This document shows, one piece after another, positions 35,583 through 44,100 of a stretch of DNA of 64,000 nt. The notes below the pieces were generated by a model. That model was not told where the DNA came from, made no database searches, and was given only the letters and a program-made list of their open reading frames with translations. Positions within the stretch are counted from its first letter, which is position 1; each line of letters begins with the position of its first letter. The stretch lies in assembly GCA_938046585.1 (NCBI GenBank), contig CALIWR010000005.1, positions 186,001 through 250,000 of the forward strand. The letters run 5' to 3'. The position numbers and the translations under genes were made by a program. The DNA is from an uncultured Propionibacteriaceae bacterium. GTDB lineage: Bacteria; Actinomycetota; Actinomycetes; Propionibacteriales; Propionibacteriaceae.

Positions 35583-36908
35583 ATGCCCGACCCGCTGTCT
35601 CAGACCGAGATCTCGACCCTGTCGCGCGGAGTTCAAGGCACCCCCTGGCATCTCGTCAGTGTGGATGTCTTCGACCGCCCCGCGGTGGATGCCAGGCTGG
35701 GAATCGACGAGTTACGGGCCCGGGTCCTGGACCGGCTGCCGTACGCGCCCCGATTCCGGCAGCGGGTGCGGGAAACCGTCACCGGCCTGGACTGGGTCGA
35801 TGATGTCGACTTCGACATCGACCGGCACCTGCGTCAGATGACGCTGGAATCGCCGGGTGAGCTGCGACAGATCACGGATCTTGTTGCCGCTGGTCTCACT
35901 GAGGCCTTCGACTCTGGCCACCCGCAGTGGGAGTTGACCTTGGTCGACGGCCTCGTGGGGGGGCAGGTGGCGCTGCTGTGTCGCTCACACCCGGCCCTGG
36001 TCGACGGCGGTGCTCAGGTGCACCTGCTGCATGAGCTGTACGACGAACGGCCGGTACCCGACGTACCGCGGCCGCAGCCCTGGGTCCCTGACCCGGCTCC
36101 GAATGATGATCTGATGTCGGGCATGGTTGGCGGTTTGCAGGACCCGTTGGGTCTGCTGGGTCGGGTCAGCGCCCGGCTGGCCCGGGGCATGGGGCACGGG
36201 GTGGAACTGCTGCAGCAGCAGGCAGTTCCGAGGGTCTTCCGGAATCAGCCGGTGGTGCCGACCAGCCGTTACGCCGCCGGTGCGGTGGTGCAGCTGGCTG
36301 CCATCAACCGGGTCCGTGACTTTGCTGGGTGTACCACCCACGATGTGATAGTGGCCCTCGTGGTGGCCGGGCTGCGGCAGTGGCAGACCCACCTGGGGGC
36401 CGACCCTGTCGATGTGGTGGCCTTGGTCCCGCTGGCGGTGCAGCAGCGCAAGGGTGCCGCGTCATCGGTGGGATGCCAGGTGGCGCCGCAGTTTGTGACC
36501 CTGCCGGTACGGGCTACCTCGCCGCAGGGGCGCATTGACCAGATCGCCTCATTGACCCGTTCCCGGATCGACTCCGGCTATACGGTCTGCGCAGACCAAC
36601 TGACCCGGCTGAGCGGCTTTGCCCCGCCCACCCTGCACGCCCTTGCTGCTCGTAGCGTCACCTCGGGACGGGCCCATGACGTCTTCATCAGCAATGCCCC
36701 CGGACCAGACAGTCGTCGCTACCTCGGCGCCTGGCAGATGCACTCGTCGTACCCGCTGGTGGGGCTGGCTGATTCCCAGGACGTCACGGTCTCGGTCACC
36801 AGCTACGACGGTCGGGTCTGTTTCGGGGCGGCTGCGGCCGCCCCGGTCCAGGTCCTGGTCGACGGGATCGTCTCGGAACTGAACCGGCTGGACGGTGGTC
36901 ATCGTTGA
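35583..36908 (+). CDS. WS/DGAT-like acyltransferase homologue with altered active site
   Basis: The 441-residue protein has the overall layout of wax ester synthase/diacylglycerol acyltransferases: an N-terminal condensation-like half (PWHLVSVDVF, then DFDIDRHLRQMTLESPG) and a C-terminal half with HDVIVALVVAGLRQW and DVFISNAPGP. The catalytic HHxxxDG motif reads H136-P137-A-L-V-D141-G142, so the second, catalytic His is Pro. It may be inactive, non-catalytic or use another mechanism. The stop overlaps the DUF6912 start (TGATG). Confidence 0.8.
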   Translation: MPDPLSQTEISTLSRGVQGTPWHLVSVDVFDRPAVDARLGIDELRARVLDRLPYAPRFRQRVRETVTGLDWVDDVDFDIDRHLRQMTLESPGELRQITDLVAAGLTEAFDSGHPQWELTLVDGLVGGQVALLCRSHPALVDGGAQVHLLHELYDERPVPDVPRPQPWVPDPAPNDDLMSGMVGGLQDPLGLLGRVSARLARGMGHGVELLQQQAVPRVFRNQPVVPTSRYAAGAVVQLAAINRVRDFAGCTTHDVIVALVVAGLRQWQTHLGADPVDVVALVPLAVQQRKGAASSVGCQVAPQFVTLPVRATSPQGRIDQIASLTRSRIDSGYTVCADQLTRLSGFAPPTLHALAARSVTSGRAHDVFISNAPGPDSRRYLGAWQMHSSYPLVGLADSQDVTVSVTSYDGRVCFGAAAAAPVQVLVDGIVSELNRLDGGHR

Positions 36909-37519
36909 TGGTGGTCATGGTGCCGGTCTCAGCCGACGCTTTGGCCCGACTGAGTGCTGGCCAACCAGTGGCCGGTCCGCTGCGCGCGTACGCAGCCAGC
37001 TCACTGCTGCTGCAGACCTTTGACCTGTCCGAGGCCGAGACTGAACAGGCCGAGCGGACCGCTCTACAGGTGGCCAGCCTGGATGCCCTGGTGAAGCACG
37101 GCCGGCGGCTGGTCGTGGTGACCAGAGCGCCGTACACGGCCGACCCGGACGGCTACCTAGGGCAGGGCACGGTGACTCAGGTGACCAGGATCGAGGCGGT
37201 TTTTGCTGACGCCGCTGAAGCCGGGGCAGCGGTCCGACTGGCCTATCAGCAGGCAGCTGGGAAGCCCTTAGACGAGGCCTGGGACCTGGCCGCGGTGCGT
37301 AGCCTGCTTGTTGACCATGACCTGCTGTGGTTTGGTGCTGAGGAGGCCAGCAGCCTGCTGGGACTGGCCGGTTCACCTCGCCCTGATGAAGATGAGGTCC
37401 ATGGCACCACGCAGCATGTGGAAGGACACGATCTCGTTCGGCCTGGTGATGATCCCGATCACGGTGTACGCAGCTACCGAGCAGAAGGATCTCAGCTTCC
37501 GTCACATCCACTCCCGTGA
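36908..37519 (+). CDS. DUF6912 family protein with read-through tail
   Basis: The 203-residue product matches the DUF6912 family over residues 1-145: VMVPVSADALARL at the start, RRLVVVTRAPY in the middle and DLLWFGAEEAS at the natural family end. The last ~45 residues run in another frame across a Ku gene remnant and look like accidental translation after loss of the native stop. Function is unknown. It is coupled to the preceding gene by TGATG; ATG at 36917 is another possible start. Confidence 0.75.
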   Translation: MVVMVPVSADALARLSAGQPVAGPLRAYAASSLLLQTFDLSEAETEQAERTALQVASLDALVKHGRRLVVVTRAPYTADPDGYLGQGTVTQVTRIEAVFADAAEAGAAVRLAYQQAAGKPLDEAWDLAAVRSLLVDHDLLWFGAEEASSLLGLAGSPRPDEDEVHGTTQHVEGHDLVRPGDDPDHGVRSYRAEGSQLPSHPLP

Positions 37520-37606
37520 TAGTGGCCGCATCAGGTACAGCGGGTTTGTGACGGCTGCGGTGAGGAGCAGCCGGAGACCTCGAAGGCGGGGTTATGGTCG
37601 TCGACC
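37401..37606 (+). pseudogene. 5-prime remnant of a Ku (NHEJ) gene
   Basis: From ATG at 37401 the translation matches Ku N-termini: MWKDTISFGLVMIP, VYAATEQKDLSFRHIH and SGRIRY. At 37539-37541 one base is missing; in the shifted frame the sequence continues RVCDGCGEEQPETSKAG, the Ku CxxCGEE region. Only about 65 of roughly 280-300 codons remain before the next gene begins at 37607. Intact Ku binds DNA ends with LigD for end joining. No ligD is in the window. Confidence 0.85.
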
Positions 37607-38887
37607 GTGACGGTGCTAGTCCGGGACCGATTGGTCGACCTGATACGACCCATGGCGATGGTCATCGTCGTGCTCATGCACTGGACCGTCCAACGGGTCT
37701 CGTGGGGAGCCGACGGCTTTCGCGTTGAGAACGCGCTCCATGGCCCGGTGGCGGTCGCGGCCACCTGGCTGTTGCAAGTGATGCCTCTGTTCTTCCTGGC
37801 CGGTGGTGTCGTCAACACCATCACCTATGATCGGGCGGCACGCAACGGGGAATCCGACGCGGCCTTTGTCGGGGTCCGCGCCCGCCGGCTGCTGACTGCG
37901 ACGTTGCCGGTGCTGCTCGTAGTAGCACCGTTGACGACCCTGGGCTGGCTGCTCGGTCAGGGCGGCCCGGCACGACAGATCGCGGACAACACCGCGAACC
38001 CGTGGTGGTTCCTGGTCGCGTACCTGGTGTGCGTGGCATCGACCCCGCTGGCGGTCCGGTCGCATGATCGGCTTGGCTGGTGGCCGCTCCTGCTGGCGCT
38101 GGCTGCGGCTGTCACCGCCAACGACGGCGCCCGCCGCCTGCTGCCCACCGCTCCTGGGCTTGGTGACCTCAATGTGGTGCTGGTGTGGCTCACCTGCCAC
38201 CAGCTGGGCGTGGTGTACGCGCGGGGCAGCCTGGCCCGGGTCCCGCGGTTCGGGTTGTGGGCGATCACCGCGGCGGCGGTGCTGGGCATTGTCGGGCTGG
38301 TCGGCCAGGCAGGCTATCCTGACGTCACGATCGGGCTGGCTGACCACCCGAACCAGAACCTGATGCCTCCGACACTGGCGCTGGTGCTGCTCGCCGTCGC
38401 CCAAGTCTGCCTGATGGCTCTGGTTGCGCCGGCCGTGGGTCGCTGGCAGCCGAAGCGGCGGACCGAGACCTTCCTCACCTGGGCAAACCTGTTGTTGTTC
38501 CCGGTCTTCCTGTGGCACCTACCCGCCTTCTTCGTCTTTCTCGGACTCGGGACCGCCGTTGACTGGCTACTCCCGGCCGACGAGGCGACATTCTGGGCGC
38601 TGCGCCCGCTGGTTCTGCTCATCACTACCGCCTTCTTGTCCCTGATCATCGCCGTCGTGGTGCCGGGGGAGCGGATCTGGCTGCGCTACGGAGCTGCTGC
38701 CAGCCCCACCCGGGTGACCGCGGGTGTGCTTTGCGGCATCGTCGGAACCTATCTGGTCTGGCAGCGGGGAATCGCCCCCTTCGACGTTAACCTCGTCCTC
38801 GACCCAGTGGCCATCTGCGCGATGACGTTGGTTGCTACCGCGGTGGCGTTGCTGACGGTCCGTCGCCCCATCAGGCTTGACGAATGA
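37607..38887 (+). CDS. Acyltransferase 3 family membrane protein
   Basis: This 426-residue integral membrane protein has about ten hydrophobic segments. The family opening LVDLIRPMAMVIVVLMHW carries the conserved Arg/His region of membrane O-acyltransferases. FFLAGGVVNT and a later WHLPAFFVFLG stretch fit the family. The acceptor, probably an envelope glycan or lipid, is unknown. The GTG start lies immediately after the Ku remnant, so the breakpoint of that deletion is at its 5-prime end. Confidence 0.85.
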   Translation: MTVLVRDRLVDLIRPMAMVIVVLMHWTVQRVSWGADGFRVENALHGPVAVAATWLLQVMPLFFLAGGVVNTITYDRAARNGESDAAFVGVRARRLLTATLPVLLVVAPLTTLGWLLGQGGPARQIADNTANPWWFLVAYLVCVASTPLAVRSHDRLGWWPLLLALAAAVTANDGARRLLPTAPGLGDLNVVLVWLTCHQLGVVYARGSLARVPRFGLWAITAAAVLGIVGLVGQAGYPDVTIGLADHPNQNLMPPTLALVLLAVAQVCLMALVAPAVGRWQPKRRTETFLTWANLLLFPVFLWHLPAFFVFLGLGTAVDWLLPADEATFWALRPLVLLITTAFLSLIIAVVVPGERIWLRYGAAASPTRVTAGVLCGIVGTYLVWQRGIAPFDVNLVLDPVAICAMTLVATAVALLTVRRPIRLDE

Positions 38888-38931
38888 CTCAGGATCGTCA
38901 GGGGCGGTGGCGGCTACCCTCTGCCCCAGAC

Positions 38932-38937
38932 TAGGGT
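38932..38937 (+). promoter_or_regulatory. Candidate -10 element of pruA
   Basis: TAGGGT followed by 7 nt and GTG at 38945. It overlaps the alternative GTG at 38936, arguing against that upstream start. Confidence 0.45.
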
Positions 38938-38944
38938 GTCGACC

Positions 38945-40570
38945 GTGGATGCTGTGACCTCAGTCCCCCCGCCCAGCAACGAGCCGGTCCGCGGGTACGC
39001 GCCCGGCAGCCCTGAACGTGAAGCCCTGGTCCGCGAGGTGGAACAGACCGCAGCTGCTGATCCGGTGGAATTGCACGGCCGGTTCGAGAGCCGTCGACCA
39101 GGCTCCGGCGATGAGCTCGAGGTCTGCATGCCGTCGGATCACCACCACGTTCTGGGACGGGTCTGGCAGGCAACCGCCGCTGACGCCCAGGCTGCTATCG
39201 ATCACGCCTTGGGGGCCGCCAGACAGTGGGCAGAGCTGTCGTTCGATGACCGGGCGGCGATCTTCCTGCGCGCCGCGGACCTGATCGCCGGCCCGTACCG
39301 GGCTCGAATCAACGCCGCCACCATGTTAGGGCAGGGCAAGACGGTGCAGCAGGCGGAGATCGACGCGGCCTGCGAACTGGTCGACTTCCTGCGTTTCAAC
39401 GTGTCCTTCGCTCGTCAGATCCACGCCGAACAGCCGCTGTCGGCGCCCGGGACCTGGAACCAGATGGACTACCGGCCGCTGGAGGGCTTCGTGTATGCGA
39501 TCACGCCCTTCAACTTCACCGCGATCGGGGGCAACCTGCCCACGGCTCCCGCGATCATGGGCAATGTGGCGCTGTGGAAGCCGGCGCTGACCCAACAGCT
39601 GGCGGCAGATGTCTTCTTCGAGGTCCTCGAGCAGGCCGGGCTGCCGTCCGGGGTGATCACCATGGTCCCCGGTCACGGCTCTGAGGTGTCTCAGGTGGCG
39701 CTGACCCATCCGGCCCTGGCGGGGATCCACTTCACCGGTTCGACCCGAGTCTTCCAGCAGCTGTGGCAACAGGTCGGGCAGAACATCGCCACCTATCGCA
39801 GCTACCCGCGGATCGTGGGTGAGACCGGAGGTAAAGACTTCGTACTGGCCCATCCATCTGCCGATGTGGAGGCGTTGCGGGTGGCGCTGGTGCGTGGGGC
39901 GTACGAATACTCCGGCCAGAAGTGTTCGGCAGCCTCCCGTGCCTACTTGCCCCGTTCGATCTGGGAGCGGATCTCGGGTGACCTGGTGGACGAGATTAAC
40001 GCGCTGGCGGTCGGGGATGTCCGAGACCTGTCGAACTTCACCTCGGCAGTGATCGACCGGCGGGCCTACACCCGACTCGCTGCGGCTATTGAGCAGGCTC
40101 GCGCGGCCACCGACGCCAAGATCGTCGCCGGCGGGACCTACGACGACTCCCAGGGCTGGTATGTCCACCCCACCCTGGTGGTCTCCGACAATCCGGGCCA
40201 GGACATCTTCCGAACCGAATATTTCGGACCGATCCTGGCGATCTACGTGTATCCCGATAATTCCTGGGAGGACGTGCTGACCCTGGTAGACAGCGCCTCC
40301 CCGTACGCCCTCACCGGGGCGGTGCTGGCGGCCGACCGTCATGCTGTCGCTCAAGCCAGCCGGGCCCTGCGCCAGACGGCGGGCAACTTCTACATCAACG
40401 ACAAACCCACCGGCGCCGTGGTCGGCCAGCAGCCGTTCGGCGGGGCAAGGGCCTCCGGCACCAACGACAAGGCCGGTTCGGTGTGGAACCTGATGCGGTG
40501 GACCTCGCCGCGGGCGGTCAAGGAGACCCTGGTTCCGCCTCGCTCGATCCGCTACCCGCACATGGACTGA
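38945..40570 (+). CDS. pruA: L-glutamate gamma-semialdehyde dehydrogenase
   Basis: The 541-residue enzyme oxidises glutamate semialdehyde (pyrroline-5-carboxylate) to glutamate with NAD+. General base Glu293 is in VGETGGKDF and catalytic Cys327 in SGQKCSAAS. The length and C-terminal PFGGARASGTNDKAG fit the PruA/RocA class rather than generic aldehyde dehydrogenases. The start gives MDAVTSVPPPSNEP, the usual family opening. With the nearby NAD-glutamate dehydrogenase it would route proline or arginine carbon to 2-oxoglutarate. Confidence 0.94.
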   Translation: MDAVTSVPPPSNEPVRGYAPGSPEREALVREVEQTAAADPVELHGRFESRRPGSGDELEVCMPSDHHHVLGRVWQATAADAQAAIDHALGAARQWAELSFDDRAAIFLRAADLIAGPYRARINAATMLGQGKTVQQAEIDAACELVDFLRFNVSFARQIHAEQPLSAPGTWNQMDYRPLEGFVYAITPFNFTAIGGNLPTAPAIMGNVALWKPALTQQLAADVFFEVLEQAGLPSGVITMVPGHGSEVSQVALTHPALAGIHFTGSTRVFQQLWQQVGQNIATYRSYPRIVGETGGKDFVLAHPSADVEALRVALVRGAYEYSGQKCSAASRAYLPRSIWERISGDLVDEINALAVGDVRDLSNFTSAVIDRRAYTRLAAAIEQARAATDAKIVAGGTYDDSQGWYVHPTLVVSDNPGQDIFRTEYFGPILAIYVYPDNSWEDVLTLVDSASPYALTGAVLAADRHAVAQASRALRQTAGNFYINDKPTGAVVGQQPFGGARASGTNDKAGSVWNLMRWTSPRAVKETLVPPRSIRYPHMD

Positions 40571-40612
40571 GCCAGCCTGGCCTGGATAGCCTGGGCCAGG
40601 GATCGGTCAGGG

Positions 40613-41086
40613 TCAGCGCTCAGCCAGCCATTGGTCGCCGACTCGCTGCTGCAGGGCGATCCCGCTCAGGACCGCGGGAGCCGCTGACTGTTCTAATTTC
40701 TTGCCCACAAACGGGATATTGACATTGAGGTCGGCCTCATAGGCGACCGTGGTGCCCTTTCCACCGGCACGCAGGATGGCGGTTCCAGTCATCTCTACCG
40801 GAAGGCCGGGTACCTGGAGGTGGAGCTCGCCGCGTCGTCCTCCATCGGCAGCCGGCTCCCCCCAGGCGGTCTCCTCGACGATCGTGATCGTCGGCCCGGT
40901 GAACTTCGCGGCCGCGGCCGGCGCCGGGAGAGTCCGCGACGAGGTGGTACTGCTGCCGTTCACCTGCACCGAATGCTCCGTGGCGTGGGAGGCGACGCAG
41001 ACCTGCTCCAGGAATTCCTGGTCGGTCAACATGGCGGCCACGGCGGCCGGGGGAGCGGCAAAGTCCAGCTGCGATGTCAGGTGCAT
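40613..41086 (-). CDS. DUF2505 family protein
   Basis: The 157-residue protein resembles the DUF2505 group of START/SRPBCC-like proteins: MHLTSQLDFAAPPAAVAAML at the start, a central beta-sheet region and an amphipathic C-terminal helix. A ligand-binding role is possible but unproven. It lies antisense between pruA and gdh and has its own start with an AT-rich region upstream. Confidence 0.82.
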   Translation of the reverse strand: MHLTSQLDFAAPPAAVAAMLTDQEFLEQVCVASHATEHSVQVNGSSTTSSRTLPAPAAAAKFTGPTITIVEETAWGEPAADGGRRGELHLQVPGLPVEMTGTAILRAGGKGTTVAYEADLNVNIPFVGKKLEQSAAPAVLSGIALQQRVGDQWLAER

Positions 41087-41199
41087 GGAACATATTTGTA
41101 CCCGAACCGCAGCGGTCCGGCCACGTCTCGTCCAATCCGGAGGGATAGGCTCGGCCGTAGGGCGAGCGAGGCTGCCGCCCAGGGATTGAAGGAGACGAC

Positions 41200-44100
41200 G
41201 TGTCCGTGCCGCGTGACCGCGGGATCGTGAAGAGTCGGATGATCGAGGCGGTGTCTCAGGCCGGGACCGACCGAGACCGCGGTCCGATCGAGGTGTCTGC
41301 CGAGCGAGTGCGAGACTTCGTGGCCCACTACCTTGACCACGTCCCGGTTACAGACCTGGAACAGATGGATCCGGACAGCCTGGTCCAGATCCTGGAATCC
41401 CACTTCCGGCTGGCATCACGTCGGGAGCCTGGTACCGACCTGGTGCAGGTCACCACGCCTGCCGGAGACGACCAGTGGCACTTGGGCGAGTCGACCCTGC
41501 TGCAGGTGGTGACTGACGACCGAGCCTTCCTGGTGGACTCGACGGCCATGGAGATCAGCCGCCAAGGCTGGTCGTTGCAGCAGGTGCTCCATCCGCAGTA
41601 CCTGGCGGTACGAAGCAGGGACGGGCAGCTGACCGACCTGGTGCACCGCAGAGCCGAGGCGCCGGAGGCAATTCGGGAGTCCTGGATGACCTTTGTGGTG
41701 TATCCGCCGCTGGGAGCTAGCGCCGCCGAGCTGGCTGGTGCCTTGGAATCCGGGGTCAGTGAGGTGCTGGCTGAGGTCCGCGTCGCGAATGAGGATTGGA
41801 AGCCGATGCGGGCACAGATGACGTCCTGCATCGAGCAGGTCGAGGCTTGCGCCGCGCCCGAACAAGATCGGTACGCGGCCTCTGACCTGCTGTCGTGGCT
41901 GCTGAACGACAATTTCACCCTGCTCGGTTACCGAGGCTACGACCTGGTCGATGGCCGCTACCAGCCACAGCCGGGGACCGGGCTGGGGATCCTCCGCTGC
42001 GATGACGAGCCGGCGGGTGCCTTCCAGGCTGTCCCACGCGCCGGCGAACCCACACGGCTGGTGGCCTTCACGAAAGACAACCGCCGATCGCGGGTGCATC
42101 GCGGCAGCCGACTCGACTATGTCGGTATCCGGGTCCTCGATGACTCCGGTCAGATCATCGCGGAGCGCCGTTTCCTGGGGGTATTGGCTGCGCAGGCCTA
42201 CGACGAGGTCGTCACCCGGATCCCAGCCCTGGCGGCCAAGACCCACAGCATCATCGAACAGTCTGGCTACGCCCCCGGAAGCCATGGCGCCAAGGTCCTC
42301 CTGGCCACGGTGAACAAGTACCCCCGTGATGAACTGTTCCAGGCCTCCGCGGACGAGCTCTATCCCGTGATTGAGGGGATCGCGGGGATGGGGGAGCGGC
42401 GCCAGGTGCGGCTCTTCGTGCACGAGGATCCCTGGGGTCGTTTTGCCAGCTGCCTGGTCTACCTGCCCCATGATCGTTTCACCACCACTGTCCAGCTCCG
42501 GCTTCAGGAGGTCCTCGTCCGGGCCTTCGGCGGTACCGGGGTTGATTTCCAGGCTCAGATCGGGGAATCGGCGCTGGCACGGCTCTACTTCGTTATCCAA
42601 CTGCCGACTGGGACCCGTGCCGAGATTGATCTGCCGGCCCTTGAACAGCAACTGGCTGAGGCCTGCCAGAGCTGGGACGACCGTTTCATCCATCAGGTCC
42701 AGGGCTGGCCGAGCGAAGACCGTGGCGTCACCTTCTCCGAGGCCTACATGGAGGAATTCTCCCCCGAGCAGGCAGTCGCTGATCTCACCGTGCTGAACGC
42801 TCTGGCGCCCGACTCGATCGCGGTCCGGTTGACGCAGACGGACGAGTCTGATGCCGCCGATCTGCGGCTGCGGCTGTACAGCTGGTCGCGGACCGCGCTG
42901 CCGCAGATCCTGCCCCACCTGGAACGGCTGGGGGTCGAGGTGATCGACGAATGGCCGTACGAGTTGCGGCTGCGTGACCAGCCCGCCTGGTTGTACGAAT
43001 TCGGGCTGCGGGCCGACCGGCCACTGTCGCAATGGCCACCCCAGGATCGGGAGCGCTTCGTGGCAGCCTTCGAGGCCTCGCAAGCCGGTTGGATCGAGGT
43101 CGATCCGTTGAACGCCTTGGTGACCCGGGCCGGCTTGGACTGGCGGGAGGTGACCTGGCTGCGGGCCATGCTGCGTTACCTGAAGCAGGCTGGGCTGCCG
43201 TATTCGGTCGATTTCATGGGTGCTGCGCTAGTCGCCCAGGCCGGTCTTGCCGCCCAGCTGGTGGCGGCTTTCCGGGCCGCTCACCAGCCCGGCGCCGGCG
43301 ACCCGGCGAGCCAGCGGGCGGCTGCGAATGAGCAGCTGACCCACATCGAACAGGCCCTGGACCAGGTCGCCAGCCTGGATCACGACCGCATCATCCGCGC
43401 CCTGGTGGCGTTGCAGCGGGCCGTGGTCCGAACCAACGCCTTCGCCGAAGCGGAGGGCGCCGCGCTGGCGTTCAAACTGCTGCCCAGGCAACTGGACTTG
43501 TTGCCGCAGCCTCGACCCGAGTTTGAGATCTGGGTCTGTTCGCCGCGGGTCGAAGGGGTCCATCTGCGTTTCGGACAGGTGGCTCGTGGCGGGCTGCGCT
43601 GGTCCGACCGTTCCGAGGACTTCCGGACCGAAGTACTGGGTCTGGCCAAGGCCCAGATGGTGAAAAACACCGTGATCGTGCCAGTCGGCGCCAAGGGTGG
43701 CTTTGTGCCCCGTCAGCTGCCCGACCCAACCCAGGATCGGGCAGCCTGGCTGGAGGAGGGAAAGGCTGCGTACCGGATCTTCATCACCTCCCTGCTGTCG
43801 CTGACCGACTCGATCGGGGCCGACGGCCAGGTGATCCCGCCGGCTGGCGTGGTGCGTCACGACCCGGACGACCCGTACCTCGTAGTGGCGGCCGATAAGG
43901 GCACCGCCACCTTCTCCGACCTGGCCAACGACATCGCCCTACGGCGCGGCTTCTGGCTGGGTGACGCCTTCGCCTCGGGCGGCTCCAAAGGCTACGACCA
44001 CAAAGCGATGGGGATCACCGCTCGGGGTGCCTGGGAATCAGTCAAGCGGCATTTCTTCGAGATGGGCATCGACTGCCAGAACCAGGACTTCACCTGCGTC

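Noticed and set aside
37308..37610. 100-residue gene covering the Ku similarity
   Set aside because: Only the part from 37401 resembles Ku, and the frame is broken at codon 47, so it is treated as a remnant.
41416..43083. 555-residue minus-strand frame inside gdh
   Set aside because: It is fully antisense to a conserved enzyme and has no recognisable motif.
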